From positions 40,316,820-40,380,819 of the forward strand of contig CM055097.1 of NCBI GenBank assembly GCA_029204225.1: a stretch of 64,000 nucleotides of DNA, written 5' to 3'. The position numbers were made by a program, and so were the translations under genes. The notes under the pieces are model-generated. The model was not told where the DNA came from. It did not search any database and saw nothing but the letters and a program-made list of their open reading frames with translations. Shown here piece after piece: positions 15,873-28,658 of the stretch; position 1 is the first letter of the stretch; each line of letters begins with the position of its first letter. The DNA is from Diphasiastrum complanatum (taxonomy: Eukaryota > Streptophyta > Lycopodiopsida > Lycopodiales > Lycopodiaceae).

Positions 15873-16593
15873 TAGCATGTGTGAACTTCACCACACACCC
15901 TACATGATCTTACTGAGATGTTGTGATTGCACAAGATTGTTTAAATAACAATATGCTTGAAAAATCTAAGGCAAGATCACAATGACATACATCTAATGTA
16001 AAAATCTAACTCCTCACTATGAGAAATGAATGTCCAAAATAATTCTAAGTGCTCAGTATGGGAAAAGGATGCTGCTCTCGCGTAGAGAGAGAAAATGAAT
16101 CATAGAAAGCTCGGGTAGAGAGAGAGAGAGAATGAGTCCAAAACACCAAAATCTCAATATTCACAATATGGCAAAACATGCCAAGATTTCCCTACATGAG
16201 AGAGACTCGAATTCCTATAGTGGAGTTGCATGGAATGTCCACTTAACTGAACTAATTCACCTACCAGTGATTCACATGTGTAACTGCATGCATGGATATT
16301 GCATGTACTGCATGTCAACTCATAAAACTACCTAGACATGTGTAGATCACAGAAACCACTTTGCATGTTGCATGCACTGATTGCATGTGGCTTGCATGCA
16401 TACAGTATGACATTGCATGCTATCTAAACAACTGCATGTCATCAAAATTGAACCTATGTAGCTCAAATCTGAGCTATACTAGAAGGCTATGTGCTCAATT
16501 CACATACATTTATATACAACATGAAATTTAGTGGAATTCATCATGGACATGGCCCCAAACTCGAGATAGGAAGATAATATTTTCATAATCTGC
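15873..16593 (-). repeat. Copia B 3' LTR (boundaries approximate)
   Basis: Related to the Copia D LTR by the CTGCTCTC..GTAGAGAGAGAAAATG block near 16070-16100 and by position next to the RNase H end. It contains several CATGCATG-type palindromes (16270-16430). Confidence 0.65.
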
Positions 16594-16605
16594 ACTCCTT
16601 AAAAT

Positions 16606-17984
16606 TTATGTTCCTATCAACATAGCCTTTGAAATTGGGCCAAGATTAGACCTCATCTTGATAAAAACATTCTTGAGTAGAGGCTTGGTAAGAAGATCTG
16701 CAACACAATTTGAAGGTTCGACATGCTCTAGTGAGATCTCTCTCCCAATGACTTTTTCTCTTACAAGATGATGAACTATTTCGATATGTTTGCTCCTTGC
16801 ATGGAAGACTGGATTATTTGCAAGAGCTTGAGCAGAAATGTTATCATTCTTGATAATTGGAAGATCTTCATCTGCATAACACTTTAGCTCCAAAAGTAGT
16901 CTTTGGTCCATAAAACCTCCTTTGTTGTGGTTATAAGAGATTTGTATTCAGCTTCACAAGATGATAAGGAAATAGTTGCCTGCTTCTTTGATAGCCAAGA
17001 AACCAAGTTTCCTCCAAGAAATATAGTGAACAACACCTAAGTCTTGCATCTTAAACTGACTACCAAGTGCATGCTTAGTTTCTTCAACTAGCTTCTCATT
17101 ATTTCCACAAAGAATGATATCATCTACATAGATGAGAAGTATAATTACAAAGTTATCTACAAACTTATAGTACAGAGAAGGGTCATATTCACTTAGAAAA
17201 AATCCAAGTGATATGAGATAGGAGTTGAGCCTTGCATACCAAAGCCTTGGTGCCTGTTTCAGTCCATACAAACTTTTGAACAAAAGACAAACTTTTGATT
17301 CATCACCTTCCTTCACAAAACCTGGAGGCTGCTCCATGTAAATCTCCTCCTCAAGGTAACCATTGAGAAATGCATTTGAAACATCAAGCTGGAACATACT
17401 CCATTTGTAAAAATATGCAAGACATATGAGTATTCAGATTGTTACCATCTTTGTAACTGGTGCAAAGATATCTTCATAATCAAGACCTTTCATTTGTGAG
17501 TAGCCTTTGGCACAAAGTCTTCTTTATACTTATTGATAGATCCATCGTGATTATACTTGATTTTGAATACCCACTTACATCCAATCACATGCATGTTGTT
17601 TGGTAGCTCCACAAGCTCCCATGTGTTATATGACATCAAGGCTTCAAACTCTTGGGTCATTGCTTCAACCCAATTCTCGGATTGAAGTGCTTATTGGACA
17701 TCCTTAGTCTCTTCATCTGATATGAAAAGTGCATGGTAGGAAGTTTCACCTTCCACTTGCCTTCCTTTAGCATCATATGTGAGCTTGCTTGGCTCAGATC
17801 TTGCTCGTGTAGATCTTCTTGGTGTGGTAGCTTGAATTTGCTCCTCCTCAAGCCTCGACCTCACCTCATCTTGAACAGCATCAAGATTGATGATTGATCT
17901 TGCATGAGACTCCTTGACTTGTGCATCATCCAAGTCATTAGAGGAGGTTTGAGCTCCAAAAAGACCCTTTAAGAATTCGTGCAA
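16606..17984 (-). pseudogene. Copia B pol fragment (linker, RT, RNase H) with internal deletion
   Basis: Minus-strand pieces in order: the acidic integrase-RT linker with RRSTRARSEPSKLTYDAKG (17984-17691), a broken RT start (17690-17400), RT with QLDVSNAFLNGYLEEEIYME and LIYVDDIILCG (17397-17000), then RNase H with NPVFHARSKHIEI and LLTKPL (16911-16606). Just after the RT palm, the frame jumps from QDLGVVHYI straight to the RNase H start (VSWLSKKQ in a shifted frame). About 140 codons of RT connection and early RNase H are missing. Non-functional. Confidence 0.9.
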
Positions 17985-17985
17985 G

Positions 17986-18071
17986 ATGTAGTTTATATTA
18001 TTAAAATATTATAACACTAATACTTTTGAATTGCCATAACTTTTTAATCGTAGCTCAGAAGTATGTGACAT
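17986..18071. other. Junction between Copia B and the PLE terminal repeat
   Basis: About 86 bp of AT-rich sequence that belongs clearly to neither neighbour. Both neighbours are truncated here, so it marks a deletion or insertion breakpoint. Confidence 0.5.
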
Positions 18072-18861
18072 ATTAGCAACATGTTCCACTCTTTAACGAA
18101 ACCATATCAGAGCAGAAGCCATACTGATCAGTAAAAGAGCAAAAAGGAACATAATAGGTTCACAAGTGCATTCCATATGTAAGCAACTATTTTTCAATAC
18201 ATAGATGGACAATGACTTGACGTTGGTCACAGTGCTAGGTACTAGAGCACCTTCGTGCTATACTAGCCCCATGTATTCCCCGTATCACTTTTTCTGGAAA
18301 TCCAAGCACCGAACTACTTGACAATTCCATGCCATTCAAGTGTACCGTGGTCGAGTCCTGTAAGAGTACGTGACTTAACTTATAATAACTGGACTTAAGA
18401 TGCCGAGAAAAATATTCCTCAATACTTCATGCATATGTTAATTAATACGCCTACATGATTATCAGTTATCAAAAATAATACCTGAAACCCATTACAAGCA
18501 AGATTTATAGCATCATGACCAATGTATGAATAATAATGAGTAAGGTTGCTCACCGTATTCCATATTGCATATTGCATCGTACCTGAATGTGAGTTGAAGT
18601 AATCTCGTGCGAACTATCCATCTTTAGTTGCTTACTCAAAACACCCACATGCTAAAAGCATTCACACCGAAAGTATAGGGTTACCCATAATGTACTTTTT
18701 AAAGCTTCATAGTGTCATCACCAATAATCGTTTGCTTTTCTAAAAATTAGTGACGTGACTTTTGGGTTGTGTGCATTCCCCACCGCATACAGATTGCTAA
18801 CAATCATAACCATTTAACTTCAAGCTTATATAATCATACAAAGCATACTTTTTACTGCTAA
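18072..18861 (-). repeat. PLE terminal repeat, part A (left copy)
   Basis: Closely matches 29948-30738 in the same orientation over about 790 bp (for example AAACGTACTT-like phrases and CTTGACGTTGGTCACAGTG). At the right edge, TTTTTACTGCTAA is followed here by RT sequence, but in the right copy by part B. It is 5'-truncated at about 18072 relative to the right copy, which extends about 330 bp further. Confidence 0.88.
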
Positions 18862-20466
<1,605 letters not shown>

Positions 20467-20718
20467 GGGCTCTGTTACATACATATATCGCTTTATTCGC
20501 TTCGCAAGCCTCTGTGGAATATAAAATGTCGCGTACTAACCTTATTTACTAGTGGGGGCCTCACTATGATAAAAGACCCCACATAATAGAAAAAGTTTTT
20601 TTAAAAAAATGGCGGAAAATTGTGAATATTTCAATGACCAGGATCTGTGCACATTATGGACAACTAATCTAATGGTTGGCAACAATATCCACTTAGTACA
20701 CCAAAGTGTCCTCTAGCT

Positions 20719-20729
20719 CTATAAAGAGG
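20719..20729 (+). promoter_or_regulatory. Probable TATA box of the PLE terminal repeat (left copy)
   Basis: CTATAAAGAGG, followed about 30-60 bp downstream by a TC-rich initiator-like region. The same element is at 31492-31508 on minus (CTATAAAGAGG) and near 34758-34766 on minus (TATATAAAG). Conservation in three copies supports a promoter; no experiment can be read from sequence. Confidence 0.6.
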
Positions 20730-20870
20730 AAATCACACAGCCCTATTTTTCTGCTCTCTCTCTCTCTCCCTCCTTCTTGCTCTCATGGTGCTCAGTAATG
20801 CTGGGATTGTGATCGAAGAGAATGCTCGTGATTGCTAGTGGAAAGGCATTCATGGTATAATACTACAAAC

Positions 20871-20880
20871 AAAGGTGAGT
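20871..20880 (+). promoter_or_regulatory. Conserved splice-donor-like site (left copy)
   Basis: AAAG|GTGAGT, about 150 bp after the TATA box. The same site is at about 31356-31364 on minus (AAAG|GTGAGT), and a diverged one at 34586-34594 on minus (AAAG|GTAAGA). Some animal PLEs carry an intron in the terminal repeat leader, so a leader intron is plausible. Confidence 0.5.
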
Positions 20881-21500
20881 TTGGTTCAAGTTATGATAAC
20901 TCGCTGATAAGGAAAGGTGTAAGTGAAACTTTATGTTGAATGCTTGCGGTTTACCATGTATATCTTTGTGTAATAATAGACAATCAACCTGTATACTGTC
21001 GTTGGATACATTCACGATCAAACGCTGTTTCGAAAAACAGAAGTGGGCAAATTTTTAGGTATGCTATCAACTCTTTTGGCTTGTAATAAGCGTTGGACAA
21101 CAAGCTTACTGTTCATGATAAGTATCATACGCTATATGGAATGGATGGCCGCTGGTCAGTGCCCTCACTGAGGCGGATTTGAGCGCTAGCCAGCGCTGAA
21201 ATATTACTCATAAAAGTGTCCATTTAGTGTGATTTACTGTAGCTCGTGGTATGAGCCATATTGCATGCATTTTTCATCATGCTATGCTACTGATAATGTG
21301 ATTTCAACGCTGTCCTTTCAACGGTTTCAGAGAGATATCATTATCCATAGCATAAATATGGTTATTTAGAATGCTCGCATAAAACTCAGTTGGCTGTAAC
21401 CCTTCACGTAGTATTGCTTTTGCTAATGCTCTCTTGATGAGATAATAACTATGAGGTTATCCACCTGTGATAATCTATATGATAATATTGGTGAGTATGG

Positions 21501-22294
21501 GTGGAAAATAAGACCAATCAAATACGATAAGCTCAAAAGTTTCATCAATGTGACCAAAAATCTGAAGTAAGGTTCAGCATATAATTGTTTAATATCAATC
21601 CTCTCAAAGCATCTGTTATAATAACGTAAATGCAGAAAAAACTTCCCTCCATCTCTTCTAACCACTAGTTGTCATCTACCAGTATTACTGACCTCCAATG
21701 TCCTTGTTTCTTCTATGTCTTCCTGCACATGGATCAATCATGTAAAAGTTCAGCTTTCTGATAGGAAGATCCCCCTTTCCACCACTGCTTTGCCCTTCTT
21801 TGCCTTTGTTTGGAAAGTACTTCATTTTTCTGTTATTTCCACTGCCTAATATGACTGAGCTTGGATTGTTTAGATTGAAGGAACCCGTTTTTTTGCTAGT
21901 ATTCTGGAAGTATTTGTCTTGCAAGGTAGAGAAGCTAGGTCTTTTCAAAAGGCGTTCAATTTCTCAAACGTTTTCAACGTCGCCAGGGTGTGCAAGGAGC
22001 CTAGCAGTAGGGTTTATGGAAAGCTCAATGGCAGCATCAATCATGTATTGTCGGATAAACAGAAAGACAAGGCGGGACTTGACAACCTCTCTAGTGGGTT
22101 TATGCAACCAAAGGAAAAAAGCATTAAGCTGATTTTGCAAAGACGCACCAGGAAAAAAAATGGAAAGATTATTTATTATATACCAGATAGAGTGATCAAA
22201 CCATATAATGGAAGAATTGTTTCAGCATTTATCACCGCATCTGCACTTAAAGAAGGGTCTTTTCTAGTTCCAGATTCTAGCTTGATGAAGGTTC
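21501..22294 (-). pseudogene. PLE N-terminal coding region, part 2 (broken)
   Basis: The minus strand gives a long readable path: about 22170-21950 encodes a hydrophobic and basic stretch including LQNQLNAFFLWLHKPTREVV and RQYMIDAAIELSINPTARLL. After one in-frame TGA it continues to 21685 with a Lys/Gly/Ser-rich stretch (NRKMKYFPNKGKEGQSSGGK) ending in PCAGRHRRNKDIGGQ. A shifted frame then reads to 21508 (HIDETFELIVFDWSYF). No known domain recognised. If the neighbouring segment is re-inverted, this lies directly upstream of the RT. A plus-strand frame at 21919-22320 overlaps it and is judged a shadow. Function unknown; several lesions. Confidence 0.55.
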
Positions 22295-23379
22295 TGTTGG
22301 TTGAGGGAACGAATAAATGACGAACAAGATGCGAACAAGAAACGAACTCGAACAAGAAACGAACAAGTAGCGAACTCGAATATAAAATGTTCATGCGTAG
22401 CGGAATGAGTAAAATGACTCTCTCCCTAAGCATGACTATGCCTATCAGAATGAACAAAAAAGATAGTGATTGAAATCACCGTCATTCTAGAGTACGTAGC
22501 CAAAGCTATAAATGGACGAAGCGCTAGAAGAATAATTTGTTGCAAATTGCAAGACAAATTATTTGTCGCGAATGATTCACAAAGAGCTAGACAGTGCTCG
22601 ACTAATAATTAGTCACAAATTATTCGCGAAAGTTAAGAATAAGAAATTAATCGTTTATTATCAAAAAGAGCAACTGGAACAATCAGACAGAAAGAAGAAT
22701 AAGCATAGCAATATTGACAGATCTTAAACGCAAAATAAATGCACAGTGTCCGATTAAGTATAGCAAGTATACAGATCAATAATCCAATTGAGCACAAGAC
22801 AGTAGCGGACAAAACCGCGTGCCCTACCAAGCTTATTTCTGTCTATGATGAGGAATATAACCTCCTTTGCTTGTTCTAGACTTATCTTACTCTTCTAGCA
22901 TTACATTGCTTCATCGTAATCACAAAATACACAGAAGTTATCTTCTATATACAAAATATTACAAGTGTGCAGATATAAAAGTACAGAGTGGATGTGCTGT
23001 CTATAAGAGATCGTGAGTGGCTGCAGTCGTTGTTCAATCCGTTAGCGCAGCTGAAAAGGATGAGCGTGGAAAAGGGTGTGACGTCAGGTGAACGTTTGTG
23101 ATGATGTAAGAGTGCGTCACTTTTACGAATGGCCTTAGGATAAGATCTGCAGAGTGCCTTAGCTTTAGGGCACTTTGCCACTCTGTGAGGTAGTGTCCCT
23201 CTTTCGTCTGTCACCATGACCTGTGTAAGAACACAGTGTCGCGATTCATTCGCCTTTTATTCATTTGTGCAAATTTGCGTGTAAAAATGCAGATTGCGTG
23301 ACAACATTAGAAAATATACAACGTGAATGGAGGTAGATTAAAATTGGGATTTAGGAGAGTGGAAGGAGTAAATCCAACA
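22295..23379 (-). repeat. Copia A 3' LTR
   Basis: 1085 bp, similar throughout to 27584-28658. It contains GAATGATTCACAAAGAGCTAG-like short repeats with TTCGCGA cores (22550-22640). Differences between the two LTRs are frequent enough by eye to indicate an insertion that is not recent. Confidence 0.95.
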
Positions 23380-23392
23380 CCCCCCCTTAATC
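23380..23392 (-). other. Copia A polypurine tract
   Basis: The minus strand reads TTAAGGGGGGG immediately before the LTR TGTTGG. This is the usual primer site for plus-strand DNA synthesis. Confidence 0.9.
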
Positions 23393-23491
23393 TAGATTCG
23401 TGAATGCCTTGATCTTCAAACTGAGCAATGCACAGAATTTATTGTGTGCATTAACACTGAGTGCTTTCATGAAAATATCTGCAACCATGTC

Positions 23492-26400
23492 CTACGTTTT
23501 GCAGTACGTTAAGCTTACCTCTCTGTCGAGAACCTTGCCCCTGATGTAGTGATATCTTATCTCAATGTGCTTACTCCTAGAATGAAATCTAGGGTTGGAT
23601 GATAGAGCAATAGCACTTTGATTATCACAAAACAAGATTGTAGGGCTATGCTGATACAGATTGATGTCTGACAACAAATTTCTCAACCAAAACGCTTCCT
23701 TAATAGATTGAGAAGCAGCAATGTATTCTGCTTCAGTAGAAGAAAGTGCGATAGAGGTTTGGTTATGATTGTTCCATGAAATAGGACCACCATTGAAGAA
23801 GAATGTAAATCCAGATGTGGATTTACAATGGTCTACATCTCCTCCCCAGCTTGCATCAGAATATCTACTGAGCTGATGAAGATTGTCATAGATGACATCT
23901 CCATAGCAAATGCACTGGTCCCTGGTAGCTCGAATGTATCTCATGACTCGAATAAGAGCCTTCCAATGGGTAATTCCAGGATTAGCCATGTATTGGCTGA
24001 GTGAGCTGACAGCAAAAGAGATGTCTGGTCTTGTACAGACCATTGCGTACATGAGAGATCCGAATATCGATTGATACGGGTATTCTCTCATCTGCTCCTC
24101 TTCCTGCTTGGTCTGGGAACATTGGTCCTTTGACAAATACAGGCCTGGATCCATTGGTGAGTGAGCTAATTTACAATTCATCAAATTGTATTTGTTAAGA
24201 ACATTATGAAGATACCTTTGTTGAGTGATGTGAATCAGTCGATTTGCTCTGTCTCTATGGCTTTGAATTCCAAGACAAAAATGAGCTTCGCCCAGATCAG
24301 TCATGTCGAATTCTGAGAACAGCATCTGTTTTGAATCCTTGACCATATTGGCATTGTTATCGAAGAGAAACATATCATTAACATACAAGGTGATGATAAT
24401 GACGGATTGCTGCACTGACTTCGAATAAGCGTTGTAATCACCGATGCTTGGTTTAAATCCTTGTTCATTGAAGAATGTGTTGATCCTCTGAAACCAAGCT
24501 CTGGCAGACTGTTTCAAGCCGTACAGTGCTTTATGGAGTTTATAGACATGATTCTTCATGCCTTCTAGAACGTATCCTTCGGGCTGAATCATGTAGATGT
24601 CTTCTTGTATAACTCCATTTAGATAAGCTGTTTGTATATTGAACTGATGTACTTCGAGGTCGGCAGCTGCAGCATAAGATAGGAGCATTCGGATCGACGA
24701 ATGTTTGACGACTGGACTAAAAGTCTCACTGTAGTCGACATTCGGGATCTGGGTGAATCCTCGTGCTACTAGTTTTGCCTTCCTTTGATCAATTGCTCTG
24801 TTGGCATTATATTTGATCTTGAAGATCCATTTGCAATCAATAATATTGCAGCCAATAGGATCTTCGACTAATGACCATGTCTAATTCTTGATTAGAGAGG
24901 AATACTCTCTGTCCATGGCTTCTCTCCAGAGATCATAGTCTAGTTGGCTAAGTGCCTCTTCGACTATCGTCGGTTCCTGCATTGAAAAATAGGCAGACTC
25001 AGGAGTATACCTTGTGGGCTGTGTGCGCACTCGGCTTGATCTTCTGGGAAGATTCGACTGATGAACCACTTCTGGGACTTGTTGCTGGATAGCAACATCT
25101 TCGTCTGATTCGCTGTCTCGAAGTGCGTCCACGATAGACATGCTTGAGCCAGAGGCTTGAACTGTCGTGTCAATGGTAGGCGATGGAGATTCTTCTTGAG
25201 TAACTTCCTGGCCTTTGAGGTCGACGAACTGATCCTCGATAAAGACTGTATCCCGGCTATACAAAATTTGCTGGGTATCAGGATCGTACAGCTTGTAGGT
25301 GTTATCAGACGAGGTATATCCAATCAGGATGGTTTTAAGACCTTGGAAGTCCAATTTCTTCCTTGTGTCTTTTGGGATCTGCGCATAGGCAATGCACCGA
25401 AACACTTTTAGGTTCTTCAAAGAAGGCTTAAAGCCTGTCCACACCTCGTGGGGTGTCTTGTCTGAGAGAGCTTTGGTCAAACATCTATTCTGGATGTAAG
25501 CTATAGTGGAAACAGCTTTAGCCCAGAACTTCTTGGGCAACGATGCATGCGCTAGCATACACTTAGCAGATTCAACCAGAGTTTGGTTCTTCCTTTCAGC
25601 TAAGCCATTAGACTGAGGACTGTAAGGAGTGATGAACTACTGCTCAATGCCTTGGCTTTGGCAGTACTCCTTAAGTTCGACAAAGATATATTCTCCATCG
25701 TTGTCTGACCTCAGGGTCTTAATCGTCCTTCCAATCTCCTGTTCTGCATGCTCCTTGAAGATTTTGAAGCAGTTGAAGGCTTTTGATTTTTTCTTTATGA
25801 AATACACCATCATTCTTCTTGAAAATTCATCAATAAAGGTTATAAAATACTTGGCATCCTTCAACGAAGGATTTTTCATCGGGCCATAGATATCTGAATG
25901 TACAACATCTAGCAATCCTCTAGCAATATGCTAATGGCTTGATTCAAATGGCTTCCTGGTCTACCTACCAACTAGACAGTCTTGATAGACAGGTAGCTCG
26001 ACTGTTTTGCGAGGATAGTCGAGATCAAGAACAATAGATTGTCTAGACATTCGTTGTATAGCAGCATAATTTAAATGACCAAGTCTATAATGCCAAAGTA
26101 AACCTTTATTTTATTGAATTGAAGTACTGAGAGCCTGACTAGAGGCAGAAAAGCAATGACTTAATTTATACAAGTATCCATGCCTCTTTCCGAGTGCTAG
26201 GATCTTGCCTGTCCTATCAACCACTTTACATTGATCACATTCAAATTCTACTTTGTGTCCTAGATCTGTGATTCTGCTTACAGAGAGCAGATTCGTGGAT
26301 AACTTAGGTACATACAGAACTTTTGAGAGTAGCTTAGATTGATCATTTGCAAAGCATAATCTTACAGTGCCTTCACCTTTAATAGCTTATGTGCTATTGT

Positions 26401-26596
26401 CGCCAAGGTGGACGAATTTCTGGGTACTGTAAGGTGTATAGGACTCGAAATAGCCTATTAGGCTAGTCATGTCTTGAGTGGCTCCGGAGTCCAGGAACAA
26501 GGAACTGTCACTAGATGCTCCTTGATGGTTGGTCATGAAGGCATCATGATCTGCTTCTTGAATTGGCTGTGGAGCTTCTGTAGCTGCATTTGCCAC
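23492..26596 (-). pseudogene. Copia A protease, integrase, reverse transcriptase and RNase H
   Basis: Minus-strand pieces in order. Protease LFLDSGATQDM (26596-26387). Integrase core with DVVHSDIYGP and LRSDNDGEY (25915-25637), a stop, then GLAERKN with the catalytic Glu and the C-terminal domain (GYTSSDNTYKLYDP) to 24881. After a TAA and a readable but broken RT start, 24688-23492 carries HQFNIQTAYLNG, LYGLKQSARAW, the catalytic position as YVNDMFLF instead of YVDD, then TRPDISFAVSSLSQYM and RNase H (LSSTEAEYIAASQ, HSRSKHIEIRYHYIR). The final pol residues are cut by a stop at 23492. At least three stops and the Asp-to-Asn change make it inactive. Confidence 0.92.
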
Positions 26597-27426
26597 TTGA
26601 TTCGATTGTCCTTTGTTGTTGTTCTTCGCTTGAAGTATTTGGCAGTCTTGAATTTTGTGGTTGTTTCATTTGCAGTATCTACAAAACAACTTCTTCTTTT
26701 TTGCAGATTTGACTGTTCCTTGTGCTGAGCTGGTTTCTGGTCTGGCTTTGATGGCTTCGGGCCTTTCTTCTTCTTTTGCTTTGTCTTGCCCTTGTTGGTG
26801 TACAAGGCGTGAGAATCAGCTGAGGAACTTGAGGCTTCGTTCCTTCGCGTGTCTTCCTGCAACAACATAGTGGTGGCTCTCGAAAGAGTCAATTCTGGAT
26901 GAGTCGTGATGATCATCACCCAGCTGTCGTAAGAACTTGACAAGCTTATAAGCAGTTGCATCACTGCATCTTGATCATCTATGATAGATCCGACAGTGGC
27001 CATTTGTCTTAGCAGGTTCTTGAATTGATTAATGTGATTCTGCAGAGAATCACCATTCGTCATCTTGAGGGTGTAGAATTTCTTCCTGAGATGTAGCTTA
27101 GAAGCTATATCTCGCACTTCGTATAGCGTGCTCAAGATGTCCCAGACTTCTTTCGATGTCCCAGACTTCTTTCGATGTCTAAGCCTCGGATACATGGCCA
27201 ATCTGTGTATCCGTGTGTTGAGGATGATAAGTGCGAAAGCCTTTCCATCCTTCAGCTTCCATCTGGCGATTGCTGCATCGTCTGCTTCGGGTTTCCTTTC
27301 TGCACTTGTGACAACGTCATACAATTCCTTTGTCATTAGTACAGTTTTTATCTTAAATTTCCATAGATGGTAATTGGCCCCATCAAGCTTGTCCATGAGA
27401 GGACTGGCTTTCCCTTGGGAATCCAT
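26533..27426 (-). pseudogene. Copia A gag
   Basis: Starts MDSQGKASPLMDKLDGANYH at 27426 and shares blocks with the gag start at 10215. It includes IARWKLKDGKAFALIILN, SKEVWDILSTLYEV, KKFYTLKMTNGDSLQNHI and a Lys-rich tail. A 19-bp tandem duplication at 27141-27178 shifts the frame and is compensated nearby, leaving an abnormal stretch (about residues 71-88). The zinc-knuckle region near 26700 is readable only in another frame, so the C-terminus is shifted. Known role: particle assembly. Confidence 0.87.
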
Positions 27427-27570
27427 GTGGAAGAATTAGTCTAAGTGATAGGCGAAACTATCAGTGACTTAAGTATGAAAATCCGATACTGAAAAATATA
27501 GAACAAGAAGACAATTACTCTATCGGCTAGTAGAGTCTTGTACTGTGGAAGCTAATCAAGCTATGAACAT

Positions 27571-27583
27571 GGCTCTAATACCA
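27571..27583 (-). other. Copia A primer-binding site
   Basis: The minus strand reads TGGTATTAGAGCC, directly adjoining the LTR end. Confidence 0.9.
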
Positions 27584-28658
27584 TGTTGGGAGAGAGAACG
27601 AATAAATGACGAACAAGACATGAACGAGAAACGAACTCGAACAAGAAACGAACAAGTAGCGAACTCAAACAGAAAATATTCATGCGCAGCGGAATGAGTT
27701 AAATGACTCTCTCCCTAAGCATGACTACGCCTATCAGAATGAACAGAAAAGATAGTGATTGAAATCACCGTCATTCTAGATTACGTAGCCAAACCTATAA
27801 ATGGACGAAGTGCTAGAAGAATAATTTGTCGCGAATTGCAAGACAAATTATTTGTCGCGAATGATTCGCAAAGAGCTAGACAGTGTTCGACTGATAATTA
27901 GTCGCAAAAGATAAGAATAAAAATTTAATTGTTTATTATCAGAAAGAGCAACTGGAACAATCAGACAGAAAGAAGAATAAGCATAGCAATATTGACAGAT
28001 CTTAAATGCAGAATAAATGAACTGTGTCAGATTAAGTATAGCAAGTATATAGATCAATAATGTGATAGAGCACAAGACAGTAGCGGACGAAATCGCGTGC
28101 CCTACCAAGCTTATTCCTATCTATGATGAGAAATATAACCTCCTTTTCTTGTTCTAGACTTATCTTACTCTTCTAGCATTACACTGCTTCATCGTAATCA
28201 CAAAATACATAGATGTTATCTTCTATATACAAAATATTACACGTGTGCAGATATGAAAGTACAGAGTGAATGTGTTGTCTGTAAGAGATCATGGGTGGTT
28301 GCAGTCGTTGTTCAATCCGTTAGAGCAGCTACAAAGGACGAGTGTGGAAAACAGTGTGACGTCAAGTGAACATTTGTGATGATGTAAGAGTGCATCACTC
28401 TTACGAATGGCCATAGGATAAGATCTACAGAGTGCCTTCGCTTTTAGGGCACTTTTTCATTCTATGAGGTAGTGTCCCCCTTTTGTCTATCACCATGACA
28501 TGTGTAAGAACACAGTGTCGCGATTCATTCGCCTTTTATTCGTCTGTGCGAATTTGCGTGAAAAAATGCAGACTGCGTGACAACGTTAGAAAATATACAG
28601 CATGAATGGAGGCAGATTAAAATTGGGATTTAGGAGAGTGGAAGGAGTAAATCCAACA
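27584..28658 (-). repeat. Copia A 5' LTR
   Basis: 1075 bp, matching 22295-23379. On minus it begins TGTTGGATTTACTCC, the same start found at about 8850 on plus, so the elements are of one family. Confidence 0.95.

Larger units (their letters stand above)
15873..17985 (-). mobile_element. Copia B: 5'-truncated Copia, family of Copia D
   Basis: The 3' LTR (15873 to about 16593) shares the stretch TAGAGAGAGAAAATG..TCATGA/G..CTC..GGGTAGAGAGAGA with the Copia D LTRs. It is followed on the minus strand by RNase H, RT and the integrase-RT linker. Nothing upstream of about 17985 belongs to it: the sequence changes to the PLE terminal repeat by 18072. The 5' LTR, gag and integrase core are missing. 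Confidence 0.8.
20701..21500 (+). repeat. PLE terminal repeat, part B (left copy, inverted)
   Basis: The reverse complement of 30739-31520 over about 780 bp. Both share the TATA box, the splice-donor region, and the block ending GATAATAT(T/C)GGTGAGTATGGG. After the last shared bases the left copy runs into PLE N-terminal coding sequence; the right copy runs into part A. It is therefore the mobile half of the inverted segment. Confidence 0.88.
22295..28658 (-). mobile_element. Copia A: full-length Ty1/Copia element inserted in the PLE
   Basis: LTRs at 22295-23379 and 27584-28658 begin TGTTGG and end CCAACA. A perfect 5-bp target duplication GGTTC lies at 22290-22294 and 28659-28663. On minus: LTR, primer-binding site, gag, protease, integrase, RT, RNase H, a polypurine tract (AAGGGGGGG), LTR. 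Pol contains several stops and shifts and the RT motif reads YVND, so it is inactive. It is inserted in PLE coding sequence and is therefore younger than the PLE. Confidence 0.96.

Noticed and set aside
21919-22320. Plus-strand frame of 133 codons next to Copia A
   Set aside because: The minus strand of the same stretch continues the PLE coding region and reads more like protein; the plus frame runs into the Copia A LTR and lacks any recognised motif.
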